Shown one piece after another: positions 11,941 to 24,100 of a stretch of 64,000 nucleotides of DNA. This stretch comes from Onchocerca lupi (Eukaryota > Nematoda > Chromadorea > Rhabditida > Onchocercidae): NCBI GenBank assembly GCA_028564675.1, contig JAOVVO010000245.1:41033-105032 (forward strand), written 5' to 3'. Under the pieces are notes generated by a model. That model saw only the letters and a program-made list of their open reading frames with translations, did no database searches and was not told where the DNA came from. Both the position numbers and the translations under genes were made by a program. Positions within the stretch are counted from its first letter, which is position 1, and every line of letters begins with the position of its first letter.

Positions 11941-13026
11941 ACCAAAGATGATCTAAAGAAGTTATCAGGATGTACGATAATTTGGCTGATATTGGCTCTG
12001 GTGATGATTAATTCAAAGATATGAGTTTTTCAATGAAAATCGTAATTGTGATGTCCAGATGATAAATGCTATCCTATGAAATGCTATGGTATACTACATT
12101 AAAACAAATTAATTTTTATGAAGTTGTCAACTTGGTAATAGCAATCGGAGATTGCTTGATTTTACTATTTGATATATCTGAAAAGTTTTTTTTGTCCACT
12201 ATTTTATTTGTTACTTGGTATAATGTTTAAAATCGTGCCTTGAATAAGTTTAAATCACACCCGAATATTTCTATCTTCTATCTGCAAGTTAAGATCCTGA
12301 TATGCACTTAATGTGATAATATTTATCTGCCAAAAAAAAAAATCTATGAATATCAAAAGAAAATTTTAAATCTCTGGCATTATCAACATATTGTCAGCAA
12401 TGGTATCTGAAACTCAGAATATTTGAAATAATGTAGCATAACATTTATTTGGTAACATTGAAATCCTTTTAATCTTTTCTGTTCAATATTTTGTATTTGT
12501 GAAAACGTCATCTCTTTGTTGTGTTCTACAATCTTGTATTTAATTATGGAATTATATGCAAATATGAAAGTGGATTAAAATATTTATAATGATTTGGTCA
12601 TTTAATTTTTATTTCTTGGTTGCATGTAACCGTCAGAAGTCTCATTTTTTTTGCAAAAATTGTCAATATTTCTCAAATTGATTCTCCAGAATTATAAGAG
12701 AATATGACTTTTATATTAAATTGAATTTTCCATAAAATTTGATTTCGACTAGAATAGTTTCTCAGAAGTCATATGAAGATTAGTGAATGGCTATTTAGTG
12801 GAATGGGCAGTTTTGTACTTTATGAAAAGCAAATTGGAACATAGATAGGTGGATGATTGTTGACCAGTTTAATGGATTGGATATTCCGAAAAACTTCGAT
12901 TTCCACTTTGAAATCTGAAAATCAATAAAGAGCAATTCTCAATATATAACTGTAATATTGTCAAGAGATACAAATGGTCAAAAAATGTTTTTAATCTTAT
13001 CATAGATTTTACAAGCCTTTTCAACG

Positions 13027-15046
13027 ATGGCTGGCACGAGTAAAACTGATAATGATAGTGATTTCGGTTCATCCGTGAAAAATGATGTGTCTGGTATTAA
13101 TGCTAAGGTGGACGATAATGGCACCGATGATATTGTGCACAAAGCTCTTAATGATGCTCAAGATAGAAATGACAAAAGTAAGGGTATAGTTTTGAAGTTT
13201 GTTTCAATTTTCAAGTTCTGTTGAACTTCTATGAAATTTTCTCAGTTCTCTTTTAGTTTGGTTTTATTAACAGATCAACAGATTGTATTTTATGTATATG
13301 ACAGTAATCAGATTAAAATTTCTATGAGAATGATGAGATCAACTAGTTATCCCAGAAAAGTTTTCTTGTATTCTTGCGGAAGACTCTGATTGATAGCAAT
13401 TTGGAATTTCTACGAATGACATGTAAGTTGCAGGTGAAAATAATCCCAATCCCAAGCAAAACTATAAAGAAATGGATGAAGCGAAGAAAAAAGAGGAATT
13501 GGAAAAGCGTAGAGAACGTGAAGCAGCGCTATCTGAGGATGAATTAAATAGTCTTCGAGAACAGTCCAAAGCATTAAAAGTTCAAGTAAGTTTCTTCGTG
13601 TATTTAATATTCATTTGAAATGGTTCTTTTTTTTTGGAGAAGATTTTTAACATAGCGAATCTTTTTTGTGAAAATAGCAGATATTCATATAGATCTTCTG
13701 TCCCGGATTATCATTAATATATGTTGTAGTTTCTTTTCTTATGAATTATCTAAGTTAAATCTCGACTTGGTAGCCAAAAATGTTTACTTTTCTTAGATTT
13801 CCAGGGGAATAATCATTTTAATGAAGGATTTTGGCATGAAGCAGCTCAGTCTTATACGAAATCTTTAGATATTTGTCCGCTCATATATACTTGTGACAGG
13901 TATTATGCTTTGTTCTTTTAATTTTTAATTTATTGTATTTTCAAAAATTCTTCCAATTGGATGGTTAATATTTTTTATTCGCTGATGGAAAACAGTAATA
14001 GTTTGTGACACAAAGTATGTCATTTTAACTTCTCTATATTTGAATGGTGAACACTAAAAAGATTTAAGGCTTTTGGTACTCACAGTGTCGGATAAGATAA
14101 CCGAAAGGGAAGCTCGTGTAAAAAATGATGTATTCTTCATTTTCCTTTTTTTATGATTTAATTTGAAAATTTTTCTTTTCAGAGCAACATATTTGAGCAA
14201 TCGAGCTGCTGCATATATAAAACTTAGAGATTGGGAAAAAGCTATCGAAGACTGCAGTGAGGCATTAGAAATTGGTTAGTTTTCGATCATTCTCTTTAAA
14301 ATTTCAACATATTTTATTGTTGAAATTAAACTTTAATCTACCACATATTATCACTTAAAGAAGCTACAAATTTCACCATATTGTTAGGATTTATTTTTGC
14401 TATTTCAGGTGCCCCAAATGATAAACCCTTAGAAAGGCGTGCCTATTGTTATACTCAATTGGAAGAAAAATATGAACAAGCCGTTGGAGATTATGAATCG
14501 TTGCTAAAAATGCATCCTGAAAGGAGGAATGATTATATCAAGAAAATAGCTGATTTGAAACGGGCAATTGATGAACGGAATGAAAGGATGAAGAAGGTTT
14601 GGAATTTCCCGTATTGAAATGTCAAATTTCGAATTCTCAAAATTTGAAAAAGGAGCTAGGAAAATGGGGCAACAAAATTCTTTTATTCTCAGATCATGTC
14701 TCTTAGAATTAACTTAGAAAGAGGCAGATAATAAAAAAAAAATCCAACTATATGCCAACACTAGCTAGCTGGTCCAAGATGCAGAAATATTTTGCTGACA
14801 TATTCAATTTTCCGAAAGTATGCCCCATTATATTTTTGCATATCATTCTTTATCAACTCATACTACGCCAGTTATTAAATTCTTTTTTTAAAAAAACTGG
14901 TGAGATTACTACTACTCCAGGAAATGATCTCAAAATTGAAAGATTTCGGAAATATGTGTTTGAAACCTTTCGGTTTATCAACGGATAGCTTCGAAATGGT
15001 ACAGCAACCGGGTGGAGGATATTCGATAAGTATGAAGAAACAGTGA
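13027..15046 (+). CDS. TTC1: Tetratricopeptide repeat protein 1
   Basis: Six exons (13027-13177, 13434-13585, 13805-13899, 14183-14274, 14409-14596, 14921-15046) give 267 residues. An acidic, low-complexity N-terminus leads into a Lys/Glu-rich helix (KKKEELEKRREREAALSEDE). Tetratricopeptide repeats follow: NHFNEGFWHEAAQSYTKSL, LSNRAAAYIKLRDWEKAIED, and KPLERRAYCYTQLEEKYEQA. The C-terminus (LKDFGNMCLKPFGLSTDSF, then GGGYSISM) matches the conserved tail of TTC1 (LKDLGNLVLRPFGLSTENF in human). TTC1 is a cytosolic adaptor whose TPR domain binds Hsp70/Hsp90 and some G-alpha subunits. Length is a little under the human protein. The ATG is the first in frame after the last upstream stop. An independent upstream promoter is likely, given the 4.9-kb gap. 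Confidence 0.93.
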
Positions 15047-15948
15047 TGTCCCATTGTCCTTTTACATCGCTAGTTTGTTTCATTTTGAGGATGCAAAGTC
15101 TTTACTCATACGCATTCACAGCAAAATAAGATGCTTTCTTTTTTTTTTGATAAAATGTTTCCTGAACTCTGAGTCACATAATACTTCTTATCTGTCCTTT
15201 TTAACAGTAAAAGAAGTTTTATGGCTTATGCGTTTTCTGCTTAATGCACTGTGTCACAGTTTTAATATCTTCTTAGAGCTATATTTTGCTGTTGATTTAT
15301 TCTCGTGAAAGTTATAGGAATGTCACTTGTTTTCTTATTATATACAGTCTTAATATATATATGATGACATGATGTTTTTCATATGTTTAATAGATAAAAT
15401 AATCAATCCTACAATAAAAGCTGTTTAATCCGATGTTGGACTGATATTGCAACGCTTCATTTGTCAAATACCGTTTTATTAAAGCATTACTTAAAACAGT
15501 TAGTTTTTTGTGGCTTGCAAAACTTGACATAATTTGAAAACTCTATTCTAATACTAACAAACATCTAATCATGATAGAATGGAACATAAAGAATTATTCT
15601 GAAAGGATCATTATTAAAATTATCCTTACATTGCTCATATGGTATTGAATCGCATGTGAGCTAAAACACAATATACATACTAAATAGCCTAATGTACAAG
15701 CCGCAATAGTAGAATTGGAATTTGAGACCCACATTAACTTGCACTTGGAAAGTTCCCTAAATTGAAAGTAAGACCAGTCAACTTAATTTTTTTGTCCACT
15801 CGTGCAAACACACAAGTAATATAAAATTTTTACAATTATTGACTAAAAATGACTAAGCTAATTTGTAGAGAGAATAACAGACGATAAATAAAATGCGTTA
15901 TATACTACATATTTTAATATGCCCAAAGGCTTTTTTATCTTCTCTTCA
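15047..15948. other. TTC1-NDUFA13 convergent spacer
   Basis: About 900 bp between the 3' ends of two convergent genes. It is AT-rich and holds both 3' UTRs. I see no supported gene. Confidence 0.6.
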
Positions 15949-18243
15949 TTAAACGTGATCTGAGCGATGAACAAATTCAAAATCTTCATAGATATTCTTC
16001 ATCGGAGAATGAGCATAAGCCTCCTGCAAATAAAATGATTTCATCCCAGTTTATATGAACTTCTTTTTTAGAATCTTGACATATAATAAAATGATATCCG
16101 ATGTCTCAGGTCACATCTAAAAGAGATTAACATTGCTGATGAAAATGCAATGACTTAAACTGGACAAAAGAGAAACAGGATGATATATTATCATGTGTTT
16201 GTACTTCTGATATCCTGGCTTTAGCCTTGGTTTTAGCCTGACTTGGTTCACGATGTAAGAAAGATACTGGACTACCTAAACATAAGTAGAAGAGCGTCGA
16301 TCACACTAAATCTATTTGTTTATCAAATAAAAATGTCAAATCTTATTGACTGGGAAACTTGGATTTTGAAATAGCAGTTAAGCAAGCATTTAAATAATAC
16401 TATAATTGTTTTTCAATCAATAAGAATAAATGTAGCCATGTATTACCAAATAGATAAGTTTCAACTTTTTTATTGCAAAAAAAAAAACCTACACAAGGTA
16501 TCGGATCCCACCAACGATCCTGCAATGTAAAATATACAGGTTCGCCATACCAGGTTCCAACTCTCCATGCCTTATCATCACTAATTTCTGCCAATTTTAT
16601 TTCATAGTCGCGATTTTGTTTCAAAAGTTTCAGCCATCTGCAAAATCTGGTTATTCGGAAAAATACTGAAAACAGATTACTTACCGTTGGTTAGTTTAAT
16701 AAGCAAGAAAACATAATAAATGCTCGCTAGTCTTAAGATCCAGTTTCATCGATTCATCTTCAAATATAATTGTGAAATTGTTAAACTGGTAAAGAGATGT
16801 TCAAATTATTAAAACTTTCCTATCCGCCGGACTTATCAGAAAAATCTCATTAATAATTAAAACATACCTACACATGCCTACAAGAGAAAGAAAGAAACCT
16901 CAACCATTCTGCTATATTATACTACGTTTTTACAAAAAGAGATCATGACCGGAATTCCGAGACACAGTGTCTGATGAAATTTTTTTCAGGATATCTAAGT
17001 ACGATCATGACTTAAAATCGATTTACTAAAATAAGTCATTTCGCAATTGTGTGAAAATAAGTCAGAGAGAATTTCACAAGAAAATTCAGAAAAATTGTCC
17101 CGCTTAATTCACATTCCAATAAGTTATAGAAATCAACTAATTTGACATTACAATGTACAAGAAAGTCAAAAAAAACCTTCGATCTCTTTCGGCATATAGA
17201 AATGGAGTCATCGCAACGTATAAATCCTTATCTTCAAATCTTTCTGTACTGCAATACACAACTTTTTTTTGGTTCAATTAAAGTAGAATAATGAACAATT
17301 TGCTCGTGAAAAAAAGAAAAAGAATCACTTAACTTAAATAGCCTATGCAACAAAACAATTCAGTGGGGTGTTACATGCAATCAAACATACCTCCTTATAA
17401 AATCTAATAATGCTTTTTTCTAATAGAAAACAAATACTCTGTTATCTTAACCAAGTGGGATTCTAAGTTGTAGAGATATTCGACCACAATTTCTTGAGCA
17501 GTAATTTTTACCAATTACAGAACAATCAGGAAATAAACTAGAAGAGATGGAACTTACAGGATAGCACGTTTAAGAGCTCGAGCTTGGAAAAGACCATATC
17601 CAAATAAAAAAACAACGACACCCAATATTCTTTCACCTATATAAAAGAAAGAAATAGAAAAATTGCGATTTTGAAAAGTTCCATTATAGCATTTCTTTTT
17701 GAAAAGTTTATTTTAACCGCTCATAATCGATTTAACTCTCATGACGAAAAAAATTCAGAATTAAGACCAAAAAATAATCCATGCTATAATTCATTTTTTG
17801 TCTTCAACAAAGTGATTTATTCTACCGTCGCATAATTAATTATATGGCATCTCTAGAATTCATTAGTCTCCTTTATTGCAGTAATTAAGAACTAAATAAA
17901 CAGATTCTTCTTAAGATAAACAAATTCCTATTGCCATGATGCGTTGAAATTTGAAAAGAAATTTGAAATTTCGAACTTTTTCAAAGCAGTTATTAATTTA
18001 CTTGACTAATCAATAAAACAGGCTCCCTATACTGCCTAAACTCACATTCCGATAAAAAAAGTTATTCATGACTGAAAATCAGCAATAATCGTATATTAAA
18101 AACTAAATACATGAAAAAATTAGATGGATAAAATTTAAGAATAGTAGTTAACCTTTCCAAAAAAGTTTTGGATAAGTTCGCGCCCAGTTGAATTTACTGT
18201 ATCCACCTGGGGGTGGCATATCTTGTCGATAGTTGGTTGTCAT
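15949..18243 (-). CDS. NDUFA13: Complex I subunit NDUFA13 / GRIM-19
   Basis: Accessory subunit of mitochondrial NADH:ubiquinone oxidoreductase, anchored in the inner membrane by one N-terminal helix. Five exons on the minus strand (18153-18243, 17558-17636, 17177-17248, 16493-16637, 15949-16023) give 153 residues against 144 in human. The start MTTNYRQDMPPPGGY matches the family's DMPPPGGYGPIDY. A single membrane segment follows (ERILGVVVFLFGYGLFQAR), then TERFEDKDLYVAMTPFLYAE before RDRR, and the C-terminal ISDDKAWRVGTWYGEPVYF. The exon 4 donor is GTAGGT after IPC, which keeps phase into EAYAHSPMKN. A TTTTAG two bases before the ATG may be a spliced-leader acceptor. Confidence 0.95.
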
Positions 18244-19249
18244 TGCTAAAATATTTTTCATAAAATTTGCATATTTTCATGACAAACAAGTATCTTTTGT
18301 TTCAGCAGAATTATAACTTTTGATTTTCGAATGAGAACGGCAAAAATAGATCTGTAAGAGCATCATTTAAACAATAAATGCTTTCCGAAAAAAATCAAAA
18401 ACCAGAATTGTCGGATAAGTATAATAGCAGAATTGGAGACAAACTGGAAATAGAGGTGATTGGAAAATTGGAAAAAGCTCTCCGTTCATTATTATATCAA
18501 TTGCCGAATTTAATAAATAACTCAAGCACGTAGCATTTATCCACGCTACACGTACTTGCGCTGCATGCACCTACGTTGCATGCAATCACGCCAAGTGCCG
18601 GAACACTAAACGCTATAAGTATTGTAGCAACGCAAAATAACAAATGAGAGAATGCGTATTTTACGGCCTGGTCTTTGCTCAAAATTTGGTTAGGAGGTTA
18701 TGCAAATTTTGATTCCTTCCAAAATATTTGATTTGAGATTTTTGAAATGTGGAAAGCATTGTCATCTAGAATGTGTATTTTTATTGTTAACAAACTTTGA
18801 CTTAGGGTAACTTTAGAAATAAAAGAATAAAATGCGGAGATACAGAAAAGTTTCTCCGAATCTTCGGGATTTCCGGATGAGCAATGAACTTTTAGATTTG
18901 ATGAATGTTAAGATCAAGATTTGTGAGTAATCATTAAATCAGATGGGGCAAGATGTTTGAATCATAGTTAAGTAAAGATAGATTGTGATTATGGATAAAA
19001 CTTTGAGCACGGATAAGATGTGAGAGGGAATGTTCGCAGTCTATCGTATTCTTAAAAATTAATTTTGTTTAAGAAAAAAAAAAAAAAAAGAAAAGAAAAG
19101 AAGCCTTTTCGTTCTTGTAAGATTTATGTGGCAAATTTGATTTATATGATATGTATATTATGGTTGGAATTTTTTAGGCTAATTTTTTCTCAGATTCTAT
19201 CTTCATATTCCAAATAGCTGAAGACTTCAAAGCTGTACATTCAACGAGC
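18244..19249. other. Divergent intergenic region NDUFA13 / RPS19
   Basis: About 1 kb between two genes read outward, so it should hold both promoters. There is an A-rich tract at 19072-19100. A Cys-containing ORF on the minus strand (18497-18682) has no ATG and no known match. No TATA box or other element can be named with confidence. Confidence 0.55.
18246..18252 (-). promoter_or_regulatory. Candidate spliced-leader acceptor of NDUFA13
   Basis: On the minus strand TATTTTAG lies two bases before the ATG, which fits trans-splicing onto a very short 5' UTR and supports the start. It is not proved. Confidence 0.4.
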
Positions 19250-20437
19250 ATGGTGAAACCGACGAGTGTTAAAGATGTTGATCAGCATGAAATTGTACGT
19301 CAAATTGCTGGTTTTTTAAAGAAAAGTGGCAAAGTAAGAGTGCCGGATTGGTCGGATGTTGTTAAATTGGGCCAAAATAAAGAATTGGCACCGATTGACA
19401 GCGATTGGTATTATATCCGAACAGCTAGCATTGCGCGTCGTTTATACATTCGTTCACCTACCGGTAAAAGTTTCATGCGTAATTTTCATCATTAATCACG
19501 CGGAGATCATGTAATTGTTCGTTATCTCACGTTTAGTTTATGTGTTTTTTTCAAAAATAGCTCATATGTGATAGTTGGATAATTTTATCTAACATTTATT
19601 TAACAAATACTTTCATCAATATTTGCTCTTATAAAGTATGAATTTAAATTTAATATATTTATTTCGATTATTCTTATAATTATGTGAGAAGAATGAATAA
19701 TAACTTCAGGCCAATAACAGCAAAACGAAACGCCGAAAAATTGCTGGATTAGTTTAAATACCGTTTAGGTGTTGGTGCACTGAGACGTGTATATGGTGGC
19801 AATAAACGGCATGGTGTATCACCGAATCATTTTGTAAAATCATCCGGTACGGTTGTACGTAAAGCTTTGCAGACATTGGAGGCTATTAAATGGGTAGAAA
19901 AAGATCCAGATGGTAAGGGACGCATATTGACTAAACAGGTATGTGATCAAATTTTATCCAAATAATCATCTCTTTTCACTATACCTTATGGAGTTTTATT
20001 ATTTTTACTCAAATTTTTATTGAAGTTGAAATTTATTAATATCCTTAAATTCGACTTAATTCCTTCTGTTTGTAGGTATTTTCATAACTTTAGTCTTTAT
20101 TCCGTGGTCAATTTCGATCTTTTTCCTGCTACGTATTGCTATCAATTATGAAAATTTTTTTTTTGTCATAAAAAATTAGCAATTTTCCATGGTGATTCAC
20201 TATGGTTTTCCATAGTTTTTTCATAGTTTTTTCATAGTTGATTCATCACCAATTAATTTTTGTCATTTCTAGAAGAAAAATGTTTGGTGTTCATTTTTGT
20301 TCAATTTCAGTGTCTTATTATCAATTCCAATTTCTAATTATTAGTTCTAGTTTTATCTTTTATTTTAGGGTCGCAAAGATTTGGATCGTATTGCGTCACA
20401 ACTGCGTCAGAATACAAAGCAATCATTCGAATCATAA
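19250..20437 (+). CDS. RPS19: 40S ribosomal protein S19 (eS19)
   Basis: Small-subunit ribosomal protein needed for 18S rRNA maturation and 40S assembly. Three exons (19250-19463, 19769-19938, 20369-20437) give 150 residues against 145 in human. Family motifs occur in order: VKDVDQHEIVRQIAGFLKKS, KVRVPDWSDVVKLG, ELAPIDSDWYYIRTASIARR, VYGGNKRHGVSPNHF, LQTLEAIKWVEKD and GRKDLDRIASQLR. The first intron splits a Gly codon after RSPT. The second intron carries a short CATAG repeat with a small inverted repeat. A CTCAG at about 19192 may be the 5' UTR acceptor. Confidence 0.97.
20190..20250. repeat. Short repeat with inverted ends in RPS19 intron 2
   Basis: The left end GGTGATTCACTATGG is nearly the reverse complement of the right end CATAGTTGATTCATCACC. 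Between them TCCATAG or TTCATAG plus TTTTT repeats three times. Confidence 0.5.
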
Positions 20438-21144
20438 ATATATGGATGATTTTGATGAAAAAAAAAAAACATTTTGAAGAATTAAAGTGATTCTGTTATT
20501 TAGTTTGCAAAAATATCTTTGAAATTACTGCATTTATCATAAAATTTATCATTTGTCATAATACTGCATTTATCAGAAACATTTGTCATTTGTTAAAATA
20601 TTTGTCATAAATTTTATACAATACTGTCCTTTTTTGTCGTTATTGCTGCTACTTTTGCACCAAAAAATTACGTAGAAACCCCATCACTCGAAAAATATTC
20701 GATTTTGAAAATGAAGTTATTTTGAATTCAAGTATTAATTTGCGTCGTTTATTACGAAAAGATGTGGAACGTGAATCAATAGTATATTGGCAGATGATTG
20801 GTAGAAAAGGGATTGCCATCTTTTTTTTAATATCTGGATTTTAGAGAGAAGATTGCATCAGGAAAATATGTACATTTTCTTTAAAAGGTTTTAAACTTTT
20901 CAGAAATCTCTGATAACTTTATTCATTTTGCGTCCTTCACGTAGCGATAAGCGTATATTCGGCTGTATCATTTTTAATAACTTATCATATTGCAACATTC
21001 GAACTGGATACGTATGAAGCAAATATATTGTTAAGATCAATGTTTTTTTCAGGTGCAGTGAATTACAATTGCTTTAAAATGTGAATAGGAGAAATTTGGC
21101 TACGGTAGTATCGTTATCGTAATTGTCCGTTAAATTAAGAAAGG
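20438..21144. other. RPS19-WDR11 spacer
   Basis: About 700 bp. It contains a degenerate array of TTTATCAT and TTTGTCAT words (20525-20620), an open frame without ATG (about 20624-20844) and an acceptor-like TTTTTTTCAG at 21043-21052, which probably begins the WDR11 5' UTR by cis- or trans-splicing. Confidence 0.5.
21043..21052 (+). promoter_or_regulatory. Probable 5' UTR splice acceptor of WDR11
   Basis: A strong TTTTTTTCAG lies 92 bases upstream of the WDR11 ATG with no nearby donor in evidence. It could take a spliced leader or an upstream noncoding exon. Confidence 0.4.
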
Positions 21145-24100
21145 ATGTTAGCGGTTACGTTACCTGGTTCGCTGCATCCCAGCAATAAAGATGCATTTTC
21201 ATGGTAAGTTAGAAATAATTCGTATAATACATGAATATGAAAACGAATTATGATAAAAGCATAATTGATTTGTTCATCGATATTTAAATCTTTTGCATCT
21301 ATTTATTTATTTATTTATTATTATTTTTTTTTTTTGGAGAAATTAAACAACCGATTGATTGACATGATTAAAGGATCGGCAATTACGATCAAAGTTATCG
21401 TAATATTAAGGAGAGTAATAAATTTGTCATAATATTAAATAGAAATAGTGATATTTTCTTTTTTCTTCGAGAAAATAATATTGTGGAATTTTTTTCTTCC
21501 TCGGTTTAGCAGAACTTAAAGCTAACAATTTAATTGCTCCAGATTATAATTGTCACATGTCTGAAATCTTTGTCCTAAACCACAATTAATTCTTGAACTG
21601 AAGATAGAAAGAAATTTGGAACTTTAAAATTTTAAGTATTTTGATGTTTTAAGATTGGAACTATCAGATTTCGAAAAAGACTCTAAATTTCGAATGGTAG
21701 AATTTGTTGCAACTTCATTATTCTGTATTTCCAGGAACGAAAAAGGTCTACTGGTATATGGAGCTCATTGTATGGTTGTGGTAGTTGATGTACTTCGGAA
21801 TAAAATTATCCGGACTCTCGAGCGACATACTTCAGCTATCACATATGTAAGTTTTCTTTTTCTACATCTAGAAATGTTACATAATCAGAAGCCACATTTA
21901 TCACTGAAAATTGAATTTTATGATTCATTATGAGCTTACTTATATATCATGTTTTTCTAGACTGTTTTCTTGGATTAGATTCTTCGTTGAATAATCGTTT
22001 GTCATTATTGATTAGATGAAAGAAAATCTTATTATAATCTTTGAGTTTATTTTATAGTATGCTGGAATAAAATAATTTTGAATTTAAACTTCTGAATTAA
22101 ATTTCGAATTAAAAATACTTCTAGATTTGCTGCTCATCAGAGGAAGAAGTAGGTTTTTCGGCCGAAGTACGATTGCGGTGTGCATCTGCTGATGTTGGCG
22201 GTACAGTAGTTGTATGGGATATTGTGGAAGGTATCGAGCTGTCATCTTTTTCTGTTCCGAATAGTGCAGTTTTGGGTGAGTTCGTTCTCACTTTTTTTGG
22301 GGTTAGGAAGTATTATACTTTTTTTTACTGAAAATATTATCCATTTTTAATGAAACTGAAAATTACGATATACATGAAATTGTGACAGTATTATTTCAAT
22401 AAAATAAATTTTGAGCGAATGAATTCATGAACCTATTCTTTGGTACTCCGTTGTGGAATCGAATAAATATGAAATTTAGACAGGAAATCAGAGCACTTTC
22501 TTATTATCTATTGTTTATCAAAAAAAAAGAAAATTAATTTTTATTCCATACTGTTTGGCTTCCTTCAGATCTTGCCTGGTTTTCCTGGGAAGATACAAGT
22601 CGTGATTTTCTTTTGGTACTACATTCTCCGAACAACTTAATTTTATGGAATATAATAACTGGAGATCGAATTTGGAATGTCACATATTCACAGACCTTTA
22701 GCGGTTTTTCAGTTGATCCATTCGATTCACGCAATATTACTTGTTGGTGCAATTTATTTTGCATAAATTTCATTCGATTAAATTTGCGAATTACTTGAAA
22801 TATTGGTGAAAATATGGAACTTGAAAAATTTTAAGCTGATTTTCTTTAGCAGTGTTTGCTATGCATCTAGTAAATATTCTAGTTATCCTTTCCAATTGTA
22901 AATTTATTTTTTAGCCTCATTTTTCTTTTAAATGCATATTATGTTTCCCAAAGTATTAGAAAGTTTTCTTTAATGCTGATTTTTTTTTTCTTTAAATTGT
23001 TCATACTAAATTAAAAGAATTGATTTGCAGTTGGTCTAGTTAGTGTTGGTTCCTTGATGTTCGTGGACAATGTTCTACTTCATAAAGCACCATCAGGAAG
23101 AGGTACTTCGCTGCTGGTTTTCAATACTGTATCAGCTGCAATGCCGATTATACAAATTGAATATCACAATGCTTTTCCAAATATCCTTTTTGCAGCAACT
23201 CAAAATGAGGTTCGAATGTTGTATTTACTTCAAATATTATTTTGTTTAAACGTTTCTTAGCATTATAGATTTTGAATTTCAGTTAAATATTTCGAATAGT
23301 CTTTATTTTAGATTGTATGTGTTGAAGTAGAATGTTGCTGCATTATTTGGCGGTATTTATGTCAAGCACCGTTATTGCGGTTGATGACGTGTAGTGAACG
23401 TGACATTATCATAACTGTACATTCCAATGGTGTCATTGAATGGAGAGCTTGCAATATAGTAGAGGATGAGAAAGGCAAAACAGCACTAAATTATGAATTG
23501 CTATATGCGGGTGAAACGCAACGACAAACGCAGCATTGCCGGATATCCGCTGCAGCATTATGCCCTATCACACAAACTACCGTTGCTTTGTTGTATAATT
23601 CAGGGAATATTTCGATTTATCAATTGGTAGGTAGATTTTTCAGTTTTGATATAGTATCTATAGTAATGAACTTTTTCCTCTAAGTATATTTACTTAGAAA
23701 TTTTATTCAGATGCATCATGATAAATTCAGATGAAATTAAGTAAACATTCAATAAAATGTATTATGATTTCTAAAAAATCAAGTAACTTCTGTTCATGAA
23801 GTTGTGGTTTAAAAAGAAATAGCGCAGAAGGTTACCGGTCAAACTTTTAGATCTTGCTTTAACTTTATCACGTGGACATCATGATTCCAAACCTGAGATT
23901 AGGCCGATAGAGTTGAAGCAGTATATGTATATATCTATTTACTTATTTATTATTTATTTTTTTGCTTATTTTTACTTATTTTATTTATTTTGAAACATAC
24001 GCATATATTTATATTATCTGCTTATTAATTTAGTCATTTAGTTATTTATCTTCTATTAATTTTTTTATTTATATACCTTCGTGTGAGCTTTTCTTTCTTT

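Larger units (their letters stand above)
8084..13026. other. Long intergenic region before TTC1
   Basis: About 4.9 kb, AT-rich. It contains short coding-like segments around 8682-9363 and 11937-12024, a diverged 110-bp duplicate pair (10631-10740 and 11831-11940) and a GC-richer retroelement-like block (about 11080-11690), each listed separately. Elsewhere I see only low-complexity sequence. Confidence 0.6.

Noticed and set aside
18497..18682. Cys-containing hydrophobic ORF on the minus strand upstream of NDUFA13
   Set aside because: It has no ATG (TTG only), and the NDUFA13 start is already fixed downstream by the family N-terminus.
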